Assembly (NCBI GenBank): GCA_024235255.1
Contig: JACKMT010000001.1
Span: 1,054,001 to 1,118,000 of the forward strand
Direction of reading: 5' to 3'
Origin: Chromatiaceae bacterium
Lineage (GTDB): Bacteria > Pseudomonadota > Gammaproteobacteria > Chromatiales > Chromatiaceae
DNA: 64,000 nt
Part shown: in pieces, positions 18,068-27,800 of the stretch
Layout: the number at the start of each line of letters is the position of its first letter
How positions within the stretch are numbered: the first letter of the stretch is position 1
Translations under genes and position numbers: made by a program
The notes under the pieces: model-generated
Seen by the model: only the letters and a program-made list of their open reading frames with translations
Told to the model about the DNA's origin: nothing
The model's database searches: none

Positions 18068-18937
18068 TCAATCGAGTAATCTGGAAACTGTTTGCAGCTC
18101 ATCCCGTTGACTGAAAAACTTCTCCTCGAGCGCCGAACATGCAGCCTCATCCAACCCGAGTACCTTGAACATTGCCGGATCGGCTGACAGCGGAACTTGT
18201 CTACCCGAGATTTCCGCCGAAACCCAATGGCTGGCAGTCCTGATTGGCGTCAAATGAAATCGATACAAACCATTATACTCGCTAATGCCGAAGAAACCGA
18301 CGACTTGAGTAACAGCCTCTGGCAGATGCCAGCGGTTTAGCAACCACTCTCCCGCCTCCATGTGGTCGACACCAATCGTATTTCGTTCCAGAGAACAAAG
18401 GTCTGCATCAGGCTTTTGCCGGTGCTCGGTAAGCACCGCCGATACCTCTTCCGGGAATAGATTAGCCAACAATAACTGGCCCAGTTTGTGGACCAGTCCG
18501 CACAGGTAAACACTGTCTGCAATGGAGGTGTCACTCAGGGAGGCACGCTGCGCTATCATGCGGGCCAGCGTAGCGGTTCCCAACGAGGTGTACCAATAGT
18601 TTTCCACGCTGAATTCGCGGCAGGCACTGGTATCGAATGTGCCGGCCATTGCGATGCTCAGTGAGAGGCTTTTCACCAAATTCATTCCCAGCACTCTGAT
18701 AATTGCTTCCCGAACGGTGTTGATCTCCCGCTGCTGTCCAAAGTATGCAGAGTTCGCAAGTCCCAGAATTCTTGCGGTAAGTGGCGGATCCTGCTCGATT
18801 ATTTTTGCCACTTGATCGATGGTGACATCAGGATCACCCATCGTACTCAGCAATTTGGTCGCGGTCTTGGGGAGTGGCGGAAGTGTCGTTATTCGGTTAA
18901 ATTTATAGTTAACCTGTTCAATCTGAGCTTCTGGCAT
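18068..18937 (-). CDS. HDOD-domain protein
   Basis: 289 residues from the ATG at 18937, about 11 nt after GGGAGG; a GTG at 18949 would sit on top of that site. A single HDOD domain spans ~15-215, beginning with the LPPLPKTATKLL motif and containing the DPPLTARILGLANSAYFG helix pair that is typical of the family. HDOD proteins are HD-fold relatives that usually lack catalysis and act in signalling and cell-cycle or c-di-GMP networks. Directly upstream of, and probably co-transcribed with, the diguanylate cyclase. Confidence 0.88.
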   Translation of the reverse strand: MPEAQIEQVNYKFNRITTLPPLPKTATKLLSTMGDPDVTIDQVAKIIEQDPPLTARILGLANSAYFGQQREINTVREAIIRVLGMNLVKSLSLSIAMAGTFDTSACREFSVENYWYTSLGTATLARMIAQRASLSDTSIADSVYLCGLVHKLGQLLLANLFPEEVSAVLTEHRQKPDADLCSLERNTIGVDHMEAGEWLLNRWHLPEAVTQVVGFFGISEYNGLYRFHLTPIRTASHWVSAEISGRQVPLSADPAMFKVLGLDEAACSALEEKFFSQRDELQTVSRLLD

Positions 18938-19075
18938 TATTCCAGACACCTCCCTGTTAAGTAGAATAGCCTGCCCCTATGTCTCCGATAACCGAGTAAA
19001 ATAGTAAGCAGCGGGATATGCTGAATATAGCGTCGGATACTTTTAGTTCTTTAATCAGTCAGTTATTTATACAGT

Positions 19076-20146
19076 ATGAACAATTCAGTCTCCCTGGAAG
19101 TTTTAACAAGGCCCCCGGTTCAGGTACCCCCCCACCCGCAATGGCCCGTTCTGACTGAAGCAGAGTTGAACGCAGCAAAAGCGCGCATCAAACAGCTGCT
19201 CGAATCCAGAGATGCGGTTCTGGTGGCGCACTATTACACCAATCCGGATCTCCAGGAACTGGCGGAGGAGAGCGGCGGCTGCGTCGCCGATTCGCTTGAA
19301 ATGGCTCGCTTCGGCACCATTCAGAAGGCCAAAACGCTGGTGGTCTGTGGGGTCCGATTCATGGGTGAGACGGCAAAAATACTGAATCCGGAGAAACAGG
19401 TGCTGATGCCGGACCTGAACGCGACCTGCTCACTGGACGAAGGGTGCCCGGCAAAGGAGTTCACCGAATTCTGTGATCTGCATCCAGACTATACCGTCGT
19501 GGTTTACGCCAATACCAGCGCCGAGGTCAAGGCGAGGTCGGATTGGGTGGTGACATCCGGTATAGCGCTGCCCATTGTCAAGTATCTGGCGCAGCGGGGT
19601 GAGAAGATTTTATGGGCGCCAGACAAACATTTGGGCCGCTACGTACAGAAGCTCACTGGGGTTGAAATGCTGCTTTGGCAGGGTTCCTGTGTCGTGCACG
19701 AAGAGTTCAAGGCGGTGGCGCTGGAGCGAATTCGTAAGCTCCATCCGGAGGCGGCTGTTTTGGTTCATCCCGAGTCCCCCGAGGCAGTCATCGGGCAGGC
19801 AGACGTCGTCGGTTCGACTACCGCACTGATCAAGGCTGTGCAAAACATGGAGAACAAGTCGTTCATAGTTGCCACAGATGGCGGTATTTTCCACAAAATG
19901 AAACAGTTGGCGCCGGATAAGCTGCTGATTGAAGCACCCACCGCTGGCGAGGGAGCAACTTGCCAGAGCTGCGCTCATTGCCCCTGGATGGGCATGAACG
20001 CAGTGCAGAACCTGGAGCAGGTGCTCCGAAGCGGGGAGAACGAGATAATAATCGACCCTGAAATCAGGGAAAAAGCAGTGATCCCGATACAGCGTATGCT
20101 GGATTTTGCCCGCACCCACCAAAGTGATAAAAGTAACCCCGGATGA
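19076..20146 (+). CDS. nadA: Quinolinate synthase A
   Basis: 356 residues. NadA condenses iminoaspartate with dihydroxyacetone phosphate to quinolinate in de novo NAD synthesis. Visible signatures are VAHYYTNPDLQELAEE near the N-terminus, CGVRFMGETAKIL, the NATCSLDEGCPA segment, GSCVVHE and GATCQSCAHCPWMGMN, which together include the three cysteine ligands of the [4Fe-4S] cluster. Length and order fit the E. coli type. It is a lone gene, divergent from the HDOD gene (138 bp apart) and convergent with the Crp/Fnr regulator. Confidence 0.96.
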   Translation: MNNSVSLEVLTRPPVQVPPHPQWPVLTEAELNAAKARIKQLLESRDAVLVAHYYTNPDLQELAEESGGCVADSLEMARFGTIQKAKTLVVCGVRFMGETAKILNPEKQVLMPDLNATCSLDEGCPAKEFTEFCDLHPDYTVVVYANTSAEVKARSDWVVTSGIALPIVKYLAQRGEKILWAPDKHLGRYVQKLTGVEMLLWQGSCVVHEEFKAVALERIRKLHPEAAVLVHPESPEAVIGQADVVGSTTALIKAVQNMENKSFIVATDGGIFHKMKQLAPDKLLIEAPTAGEGATCQSCAHCPWMGMNAVQNLEQVLRSGENEIIIDPEIREKAVIPIQRMLDFARTHQSDKSNPG

Positions 20147-20184
20147 CCTAAAGCGGCTGTTGTCCCCGGAAAATCACGCTGAAT

Positions 20185-20901
20185 TCAGGCATCCTCTTTG
20201 GCCGGACCCATGCTCTGGCCACAGATGCCAGCCGACTGCGCCTGGCTTCGCAGGCCATCTGGATTTAGAATCTCGATACGTCCACCCTTCACGTTCACCA
20301 GGCCCTGGGTGGTGAAATTATTGAGAATGCGGGAAAAGGTTTCCGGTTTGACCGATAAACGGGATGCGAGCACCCCTTTTGGCGTCTCCAGATCGAATTT
20401 CACCCGCGCCCGTCCCCCGGCAATATATTTTCCGCAGAGATAGCCGGCAACCCGACCGCTGGCGCTCTGCAGCGTAAGGTCATCAATCTCCTTGATGAGA
20501 TTGCGCAGGCGCATGCTCATATCGCCCATAACCCGAAAGCAGGTGTCGACCGATTCTCTCAGCAGCGCCAAAAAAGCTTTATTATCAATCGCGATCAATA
20601 GGGTGTCTCCGATAGCCGCAGCACGTACCGGATAGCTGGGATTATCTGAAAACATCAACGCTTCGGCAAAGGTATGGCCAGCCGAAACCACTTCGATAAC
20701 CTTTTCGTTACCGTTCAGCGAGAGCCGGGAAAGCTTTATCTGGCCATCGATCACCACAAAAAAACGGCGCGCCTCATCCCCTGCTTCAAACAGGGCAGCC
20801 CCATCCGGCAGACGAATCTTTTGACTGAAGGATCTGACTCTGTCCAACTGTAGATCACTCAGTTGCGAAAACAGGTAAGTATCTTTTAGATCAAATGCCA
20901 T
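20185..20901 (-). CDS. Crp/Fnr-family regulator, Dnr-like
   Basis: 238 residues: an N-terminal cyclic-nucleotide-binding-like beta barrel (~10-125), a dimerisation helix, and a C-terminal winged helix (~165-220) with the recognition region LASRLSVKPETFSRIL. The N-terminal cysteines of Fnr are absent. SVKPETFSR in the recognition helix is characteristic of the Dnr branch, which responds to nitric oxide through heme and activates denitrification and NO-detoxification genes. The nearby hemerythrin-DUF2249-NnrS-like operon with an FNR-type site supports this assignment. The cyclic-nucleotide ligand residues of Crp are not evident. Confidence 0.88.
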   Translation of the reverse strand: MAFDLKDTYLFSQLSDLQLDRVRSFSQKIRLPDGAALFEAGDEARRFFVVIDGQIKLSRLSLNGNEKVIEVVSAGHTFAEALMFSDNPSYPVRAAAIGDTLLIAIDNKAFLALLRESVDTCFRVMGDMSMRLRNLIKEIDDLTLQSASGRVAGYLCGKYIAGGRARVKFDLETPKGVLASRLSVKPETFSRILNNFTTQGLVNVKGGRIEILNPDGLRSQAQSAGICGQSMGPAKEDA

Positions 20902-21233
20902 TTCTCACAAATTCCAGTCAAATTGGATTTGTAGGGAAGCAATGACGGCGCATCCCGAGGTGAAATTGTCGACCGAATGGTACAGCAACCAATACCCTTC
21001 GCAAACCATTTGCAACGAAGGCAATGCACTAATCTATAGTTCGGATTGACCCCAAATGCAACTAGCCCGGATAGTTCATGAAGGCGGGCAGCATGTTTGA
21101 AAAAACGTTTTATTTTTGAAAGTTACGTCAGTATTGTGCGTTTTTATTAAAGTACAGTTTGTCGAGCGGGTGGCCATGCAATAGCGCTGGACGCCATGGC
21201 AACGGCAAAGCAGCACTCTGAATGAGATGGTTG
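20902..21233. other. 332-bp gap, probable promoter region of the Dnr-like gene
   Basis: This lies upstream of the leftward regulator gene and downstream of the NnrS-like gene. I looked for TTGAT-N4-ATCAA type sites and found none convincing. An AT-rich stretch lies at ~21095-21155. No ORF or RNA gene recognised. Confidence 0.4.
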
Positions 21234-22592
21234 CTACGCAGTGGTGCTGCTGCCGGAAACAGTTCCAGGCATGGTGGGCAGCAGCAGTTTTAACGTGCTG
21301 CGATATTTTCGGACCGCGACGAGGAGATTAAACAGCAGCATCGAATTGCTGACAATGAAGAGAGCTGCTGCAGGCCGTGAAAACCAATTAGGTATAACAG
21401 CCGCAACCGCAGCAAAAACCAATCCGGTCAGATGCAGGTGGAACTGGCGCTGCGCCGACTTGTCGCTCACGAACTCCTTCATATGGGGCATTCTGACGGT
21501 CATGCACATCAACGCCAGCTGACGGTTTTGCAGATGAAACCAGCAGAGAAAAGGGACAATCTTGTAGAGCATCCCGTTGACAATCGACAGCGCCACCCCC
21601 TGCAGCAGCCCGATGCCGAGCAGGATCGAGAAGTATCGGGAATTACCGATCGGTGGAAAAAGTTTCCCACTCACCCACAACAGTGCACAGCATCCCAGCA
21701 TGGCCATACCCAGCCGCCAGAACAGCAGTGTTACGTCCGGAACCCGCCGCTTACGTTGATATTGCAGTCGTAAGGTATTCAACGAGAACAGAAGATATCC
21801 ACTGACCACTAAACCTAACACCAGCGTCGCGGACAGGTCGACCCACTCCGATTGAATGAAGCCCAGCTGAAACAGCAGCCAGACGACTATACCGATAAAG
21901 AGTGAATTCGGGAGGTAGCGCCTTATCCAAAGCGGATATTCGGGAGTAACCTGAAACATGGGTACAAGCTGAAACGAAACACTAAGAATGAGCAGCCCTA
22001 TCCAACCAAGCACTCCCCAACCCAAGTGGAAATCGGTCAGCAAAGCGAGCTGTTCGATGCGTCCGGCACCGCTGTACCCCAGTGCGGCAGCAATACCCAT
22101 CAACACAGTTGCAGCCAGCGCGATAACCGCAAGTTTCATCCCATTAATAGTGGTGCTGGGAGCGGCTGTCCGCCACAGTGCGACTCCTGTCGCGGCAATA
22201 AAGACAGCAAACCCCACACCTAAGGAGATCACTGCAGCCAGTGTAGCTGGAGCACTGCCGGTCACTAAGGCAGTTTCCAGCAGAACCGTACCCAGCAGCA
22301 ACAGAACATGGGTAAGCGTACCTACCAACACGACGCGGGGAACCGGAGAACCGGCAATGACCGGCAACATTTGCAGCATGGCTCCGCACATCACCATTCC
22401 TAGCACACCGAGCGTCATCAGATGCGTCAGCCCGAGGGTCAGCGGCAACCAGCGTGAGACAAACAGTTCGCCGCCAAACATCAGCAGCTGGAGCCCGGCG
22501 GCAATGGCGAACAGCGGCGCCGTCAGAAAAAAGCGAAACGGAATGGATATAGGCGGCGCCTGATCCAGGGATAGGCTGGTGGTATTCAGCAT
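21234..22592 (-). CDS. NnrS/CcoN-like polytopic membrane protein
   Basis: 452 residues with about 12 hydrophobic segments and little soluble sequence. Histidines sit inside or at the ends of membrane helices (LGLTHLMTLG, LTDFHLGWGVLG, FLCWFHLQN), as in heme-copper-oxidase-related proteins and NnrS. NnrS proteins are heme- and copper-containing membrane proteins tied to NO metabolism. It is the last gene of an operon starting with hemerythrin (gap 9 bp to the DUF2249 gene). Several related families share this layout, so the exact subfamily is uncertain, but a role in nitrogen-oxide stress is well supported by context. Confidence 0.78.
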   Translation of the reverse strand: MLNTTSLSLDQAPPISIPFRFFLTAPLFAIAAGLQLLMFGGELFVSRWLPLTLGLTHLMTLGVLGMVMCGAMLQMLPVIAGSPVPRVVLVGTLTHVLLLLGTVLLETALVTGSAPATLAAVISLGVGFAVFIAATGVALWRTAAPSTTINGMKLAVIALAATVLMGIAAALGYSGAGRIEQLALLTDFHLGWGVLGWIGLLILSVSFQLVPMFQVTPEYPLWIRRYLPNSLFIGIVVWLLFQLGFIQSEWVDLSATLVLGLVVSGYLLFSLNTLRLQYQRKRRVPDVTLLFWRLGMAMLGCCALLWVSGKLFPPIGNSRYFSILLGIGLLQGVALSIVNGMLYKIVPFLCWFHLQNRQLALMCMTVRMPHMKEFVSDKSAQRQFHLHLTGLVFAAVAAVIPNWFSRPAAALFIVSNSMLLFNLLVAVRKYRSTLKLLLPTMPGTVSGSSTTA

Positions 22593-22601
22593 ATTTGGGA
22601 T

Positions 22602-22853
22602 TCAGCTGCCAAGTGCGGCCGACTCTGCGCTTTGATCGTCCTGACGCCAGATCAATATTTCGAACTGACCCGTCCTGCCAACTCTGGTCGACCATACAAA
22701 CCCGCCTTTTTCCAGCAACGGATAGAGCAGGTGGGGTTCCCGGCGGTGCAGTACCCGCAGATAGTCGCCGGTCTCAAGCAGCGTTATCGCCGCCAGTGTA
22801 CGCTCCAACGGTTCGCAAGGCTCGAGCTCGCTGACATCCAGGCGATGTTCCAT
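22602..22853 (-). CDS. DUF2249-domain small protein
   Basis: 83 residues. It starts LDVSELEPCEPLERTLAAI and contains the YLRVLHRREPHLLYPLLE segment that marks the DUF2249 family, small proteins often found as domains or neighbours of hemerythrin-like and NO-repair proteins. Middle gene of the three-gene operon: 18 bp after hemerythrin, 9 bp before the NnrS-like gene. Probably a cytosolic partner in nitrosative-stress repair or electron transfer; no catalytic residues can be pointed out. Confidence 0.82.
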   Translation of the reverse strand: MEHRLDVSELEPCEPLERTLAAITLLETGDYLRVLHRREPHLLYPLLEKGGFVWSTRVGRTGQFEILIWRQDDQSAESAALGS

Positions 22854-22871
22854 AATGAGCTGAAGCCCCGC

Positions 22872-23306
22872 TTAGTGCGCCTCGATCTGCCGTGCCATTT
22901 CACCGCCCTTCTGGCCCAGAGTCTGATCCATCATCGGATACAGCATCTGCTCTTCCTTCATATTGTGCTGCTGCATGATCATCATCAATGTTTCAGACAA
23001 ACCCAGATACTGCGCGTCATCCCTGGCCTTCACCGCCTGCTGCATCTCGGAAAACAGCTGCTTCATTTGATTGTGCTCCATCCGCATTACCTGGGTAGGG
23101 CCCATCGTGTGTCCCAAATGCTGTTCAAACGCGGGAAACAACTTCTCCTCCTCCATGGAAAAATGGTTGAGCATGGCATCGCGAAACGCAATAAATCTGT
23201 CCCCACCCGCGCTCCAATCTCCGGCTGAAACCAACGCCTCAGCAGCGCTGAAAATCTCATCGCAGCGCCTGTGATCCGCTGACATTGTTGTTGAGATAGC
23301 TGGCAT
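22872..23306 (-). CDS. Hemerythrin HHE-domain protein
   Basis: 144 residues from the ATG at 23306, chosen for GGAAAG upstream; the frame can be extended to 23360 but then overlaps the promoter. Hemerythrin-type ligands are visible: an early DH (SADHRRCDE), HFSMEEEKLFP, MEHNQMKQLF and a final HNMKEEQMLYPM. The four-helix bundle would bind a di-iron centre that handles O2 or NO, as in the YtfE/NorA relatives. First gene of the operon; an FNR-type site is centred ~70 bp before the start. Confidence 0.9.
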   Translation of the reverse strand: MPAISTTMSADHRRCDEIFSAAEALVSAGDWSAGGDRFIAFRDAMLNHFSMEEEKLFPAFEQHLGHTMGPTQVMRMEHNQMKQLFSEMQQAVKARDDAQYLGLSETLMMIMQQHNMKEEQMLYPMMDQTLGQKGGEMARQIEAH

Positions 23307-23369
23307 AATGCTTTCCGTTAAGCTTGTGAGACCATCGGCAAAAACTATCATTCGCCACAAAGGTCAACA

Positions 23370-23383
23370 TTGACATTTGTCAA
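23370..23383 (-). promoter_or_regulatory. FNR/Dnr-type operator upstream of the hemerythrin operon
   Basis: TTGACATTTGTCAA is a perfect palindrome of the TTGAN-N4-NTCAA type recognised by Fnr and Dnr proteins. It is centred at 23376.5. On the minus strand a -10-like GATAGT occurs at 23344-23349, giving a start near 23336, so the site would lie at about -41, the class II activator position. Confidence 0.72.
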
Positions 23384-23426
23384 GCATGTGGATTTCTATA
23401 CATTAATCTGGGAAATGGATTCGGTT

Positions 23427-23448
23427 TCTCATCAACGCATTGATGAGA
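23427..23448. repeat. 22-bp inverted repeat (9-4-9)
   Basis: TCTCATCAA, spacer CGCA, TTGATGAGA: perfect 9-bp arms. The half-sites are those of an FNR box but in the opposite order (ATCAA-N4-TTGAT), so it is not a standard FNR site. It lies 44 bp upstream of the TTGAC palindrome and 64 bp beyond the end of the 23512-24072 gene. It is not followed by a T-run on either strand. Confidence 0.55.
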
Positions 23449-23511
23449 GAGGCTGTGCGGCAGCTCTCTGCTTCCTGCCCTCTGTAATACCTCAAGTAAA
23501 CAGCGGATATG

Positions 23512-24072
23512 TCAGTGAGTGCGCAGCTTCTGAAGCTCAGCCATGATCGAGCTTTTCAGTTCGGCGTACGCTTCATCTGTCAGATGATGTGCTGCCTGCG
23601 CAAGGGCCTCATTGGCAAGGCCGGCATGCATTTTAGCGAGGTCTGGATTCTCTTCACGCAGATATCTCATCGAAGTATGGATGTGATCCCAAGCCGAGGT
23701 TTTAAGTCTTGCCCCCAGACTGTCAGAATCTGCGGCCTTGTGTAAATGGTTGGAAAGATCCTTGTACACCATCTCTGGTGCTGCACTGTGCTGCTGGATA
23801 TCAGAACCGGTTTTCCGCACGCCGGCGGTCAACCCATTCGTCTCGGCTGCAGGCTTTGCATCGTTGACAGCACTGCCGGACGCTTTACGCGCAGGTGTTT
23901 GTTCGACCATTTCGAGCAGCTTTGCCAGGATATCCTTGTCCACAACAACCGTGCTCTCTTTTCGGTATGAGTGTATGCGCCGGTCGATAATCACAAACGA
24001 CAGTTTGGAATAGAGCGACTGCAGCGAATCCAGAAGAGACTTAATCCATGTGTCGCCGGTATTAGATGTCAT
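23512..24072 (-). CDS. Unrecognised soluble protein
   Basis: 186 residues, no signal peptide or membrane segment. The N-terminus (1-60) is amphipathic and ends in a basic stretch; a Ser/Ala/Lys linker (~65-100) leads to a helical C-terminal half with several His residues (NHLHKAADS, WDHIHTSMRY, AAHHLTDEAY). Helical, His-containing and next to a hemerythrin operon, it might be associated with the same stress response, but it has its own upstream region and I assign no function. Start: ATG at 24072, with CCAAACGGAGATTCTGCCG giving GGAG upstream. Confidence 0.65.
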   Translation of the reverse strand: MTSNTGDTWIKSLLDSLQSLYSKLSFVIIDRRIHSYRKESTVVVDKDILAKLLEMVEQTPARKASGSAVNDAKPAAETNGLTAGVRKTGSDIQQHSAAPEMVYKDLSNHLHKAADSDSLGARLKTSAWDHIHTSMRYLREENPDLAKMHAGLANEALAQAAHHLTDEAYAELKSSIMAELQKLRTH

Positions 24073-24343
24073 CGGCAGAATCTCCGTTTGGAGTTAATAA
24101 AAGGTAAACAGCACCTGAACCAGGATCAGGCATCAAGCGCAACAACGCTGGCTGCCAACAGGGTCTGGTCTGAATGCCCTGCATCCGATCTATTATCGCC
24201 TTCGGTAGACAGCTGTCCAGCAGAAGGGTGGATTTGTCCGGTAACAGCTGTTTTCGTTTCAGGTTTGCGCACTCCGGTTATTTAGACTAGTTTTACTAAT
24301 GGAATTACAAAAACGTCACAAACAGAGTTAAAAGGAGGAAGTC

Positions 24344-24772
24344 ATGGGGCTATTGAGCGGTCTTTTTGCTGCAAAAATCGATTATCCACCAATTGACCCA
24401 ACTACTGACGCTGCGCGCCGGATTGCTGAAGTGGAGAGTCAGCTCGGGGAGCTGGCAGGCAAAGTATCCGATAAGCTAGAAGTCATACCATCCAGGCACG
24501 CAGCCTATGTGTTTATCGGAAAACCGCCGAAAAAGTTCGGCCTGGCGTGGATACATGACGGAGAGGTCAGCGGTCTTAACAGCCTGGTTCAGGATCACGG
24601 CATGAAACCGTCGGAAGTTGAAAAAGTCGTGGACGAACTGCGCTCCGTCTACGAAAAAGCCGGCGATGCAAAACGTTTCAGCACCAAGGTCAATGACCGC
24701 CTTGTAGTTGTGACCCCTTCCAGTCAGCTGGAAGAGGGTGTGCACAAAATTATCGACCGTATTACGCATTGA
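24344..24772 (+). CDS. Small conserved-looking protein of unknown function
   Basis: 142 residues; the ATG at 24344 follows a strong AAAGGAGGA ribosome-binding site 6 nt upstream, so translation is well supported. Sequence features: helix at 20-45, a beta segment AAYVFIGKPPKKFGLAWIHDG (two parts), and a helical C-terminal half ending in TSSQLEEGVHK-like charged residues. No motif recognised. The gene stands alone, divergent from the 23512-24072 gene and convergent with the YhaN-type gene. Confidence 0.7.
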   Translation: MGLLSGLFAAKIDYPPIDPTTDAARRIAEVESQLGELAGKVSDKLEVIPSRHAAYVFIGKPPKKFGLAWIHDGEVSGLNSLVQDHGMKPSEVEKVVDELRSVYEKAGDAKRFSTKVNDRLVVVTPSSQLEEGVHKIIDRITH

Positions 24773-24818
24773 TATCGAAGAGAGCAGGTTTTATTGATCC
24801 CGACCTGACCCCTCCGAT

Positions 24819-27800
24819 TCATAGCGCCGCGCCCAACATATGCACCCTCACTCGGCCTGGCAGCTGCCTGGCTTGTGCAACTGCCTGCGAGTGATGGGTA
24901 AACAGTATCACCTGCGTCTTCTCCGCCAATACTGACAACGTCTTTAACGCCGCCAGCGAGCGTTCGTCATCAAAATGCACCAGCACATCATCTACAATAA
25001 AAGGCATGGGCTCTGAGCTCTCCATGTATTTTTCGAGCGATGCAAGGCGCAGCGCCAAATAGAGCTGGTCGCGCGTCCCGGTACTCATTCCGGTTACATA
25101 CACCTTTTCACCGCTGGCGCGGATACCCGCCAGGAGAGGTTCATCCTGTTCGTTGAAGTCAGTTGTGAGATCGTTAAATGAACCGAGTGTGAGCATTGCA
25201 AAATACTGTCCTGCCCGCCGCACCAGCGGTCCCTGATTCTGCTTGCGATATTGCTCGATCTGATCGCGCAGTATCCTGCCGGCGAGTTTTACCCGCACAT
25301 AGCGTTCGGCGTCTGCACGAATGACTGCCAGCATAGCCTGCGCCTGGTCGGCGAACATCGCGGCACGGTCGCTGCCGTCCATCAATGCCAGCTCCTTCTC
25401 CTGCCACCCCTTCCGCTCAGCCAGTACGGTACGCTTCGGCTCGAGTTCATTGTCGATTCTGCTGCTCAGCTCGCGGATACGCACCGGCAGCGTGTCCGGA
25501 TCAATGCCACTGGATTCAGCTTCCAACACTGCCATGGATGCGCCTTCTCCCGCCTCCAGAATCTGCTCCTCAAGCGCAGCAACCGACGCTCTGATGCCGA
25601 GGTAAAGATCCGACCTGCGCTGTGCAGCTCCCAGCTGCCCCCTGCTATCACACTTCGCCTCTGCACATAAGGAGTCCAGCTTTTCAGACATGCTCCGGAT
25701 GGATAGCTTCGCCTCCCTGATCTCCTGTCCAACCTTCTCAATCTGCGCTTCGATCTGCTGTCGCTTGGTTTCGCTTGATCGGTTTTCAGACAACAGCGAG
25801 TTCAGACGCACCACCGCATCCTCCGCAGAAAGCGCGGTAAGCTCCGGGGCGACAGCGGCGGTTATACCCGCCACCTGGTTTTGCAGGGAAGCCGCCTGAT
25901 CGTCAATCGCTGCAATGGATATACTGAGTTTTTCCGCCTCGTTCTGGGCTGCAAACAGCGCCTTGACCTGCTCGATGTAGTCGCCTGCCGCAGAGGGCGA
26001 TGTGCTGGCCGGCAGGCCGATGCGCTGCATCAACCCATCCCATCGCGTTTTCCATGCTGCCAACGCCTCTGTTGCCAGACGGAGCGTCGCGGAAAAAGCG
26101 TGCACTTCGGCCTCCCGCTCGATGATTTTTTTGTCCAGCACCAGACGTTTCTGGCCAACCTCAACAAGCCGCTGCGTAAGCGCTTCGCACTCCAGCAGTT
26201 CGGTTTCGAGCCGTGCAGAAGCTTCGCGCTCCACTCCCAGTGCCAGCAGCTGTCGATTGAGCTGCTGGATATGCCTGTCGCGTGCCTGCTCAAGCTGCCC
26301 CGCTTTTTGGCGGAGCGCGCGCATTTCGCTGTTCCGGCTGCGAAGTTTTTCGAAATCATCAAGCCAGACCAGCATTTCACGCGGGCTGCGCGGCTCGATC
26401 CCGGCGTTAGCCCACAACTCCCGCCATTCGGCGTCGAGTCCGGCCTGTTCAGCAGCTGCCACTGCAAGCTGCTCGGCAACTCCCTCCAATGCCCGCTGCC
26501 CGGCATCCTGTTTTGCCTGCAGCGCTGCGCTCTCTGCGACCCGGTCCGCCTCGCGACGCAGCCTGTCCGCTAACTCATCCGCATCTGCAATACGCCGCTC
26601 GTACACATCCGGCAAGCGCTCTTCACCCAGATACCGGCCTGCCTCAGCCGACACGTCTTCGCCGCCAAGCCAATGCCGGCGCAACAATTGCCAGACCGTA
26701 TCACGTTCGGACCTTGCAACGGCAAGATCGGCTTCCGTCGGCACCATACCCGCACGTTGAATCTGATCGAGTCTCAGGGCGGCTTCATGTAAACCCTCAG
26801 CAGCCGTCTCCCGCTTCTCTGCCAACCGCTGCAGACGATACCCGAGTCCGTCATACGCTGCTGCTAATCTATTGATGCTTTCCCGGTTTGGCACCTGCAC
26901 CCCCGCCAGATCCTCCAATCCGCCATGCCAGAGCTCGAGCCGTGAAAGATCGGCTGCACAATCCTCCTGCAGGGCTGCCAGTGCGCACCGGAGAGATTCA
27001 ATCGAGCCGTCCAGGTCCCCCTCTTTTCTGGCAGCGGCAACCGTTTTTTGTAATATATCCGGGGAGCCCGACTGGGGAAGTCCCGCCCGCTCTCTGTGTA
27101 TGATTTTGATCAGCGTTTCCGTTTTCTGCAGATTTGACGTCGCCAGCTCCAGCCGGGTAGTCAGCACTGCGTGCTCTTTGCCGGAATCGAAAATAATCTG
27201 ACCTGCTGCCAGCAGGGGCTGCAACGCTGCGATCTCCTGCAGTGCCAATTCGGGGCGAATCTCCCTGAGTCTCGATTCAGCATCGGCCGAACGCTGCCGG
27301 CGCTCCGCCTCCAGCTGTGGCCGCTCCCGCAGTGCGCTGCGGTGACTGCCCAGTCGCGCGTGCAGATCCTCGATGGCCTCCGCCTGTTCCAGCAGCGCCC
27401 GGTTAACCGCTAATCCATTCAGCCCGTGCTGCAACTCATTCAGATAAGAGGCCGCTCTGGCAACCGCTCCCTGCGCCAACTCCAGTCCGTTCACAGCCTG
27501 CTGCCGGCGCTCCGCAAAATCGGCGGAAAGGGTGACAACCTCGCCCATCGAATCCAACTCCTGCAGCAGCTCCCGGCGCCTGGCCAGTTTCGGCAACACA
27601 CGTTGAATTCGCCGCAGGCGGTTAAGCGCTATCCTGTCGCCGGCGAGTTCGGACTGGAGCTCCGCCAGCGCCTGGGAGGTTCGTTCCAAAGCACGCTGCT
27701 GCTCTTCCCACTTTGCGGATGGGAGCGAACACTCTCTGACCTGCTTATTGAGCTCCGTAAAGTTTTTTAACGCCGCGTTGATCTGCTGTGTCGATCCTCG

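Noticed and set aside
20902..21233. FNR-type box upstream of the Dnr-like regulator
   Set aside because: Sequences such as TTGACCCCAAATG lack a second half-site, so autoregulation cannot be supported.
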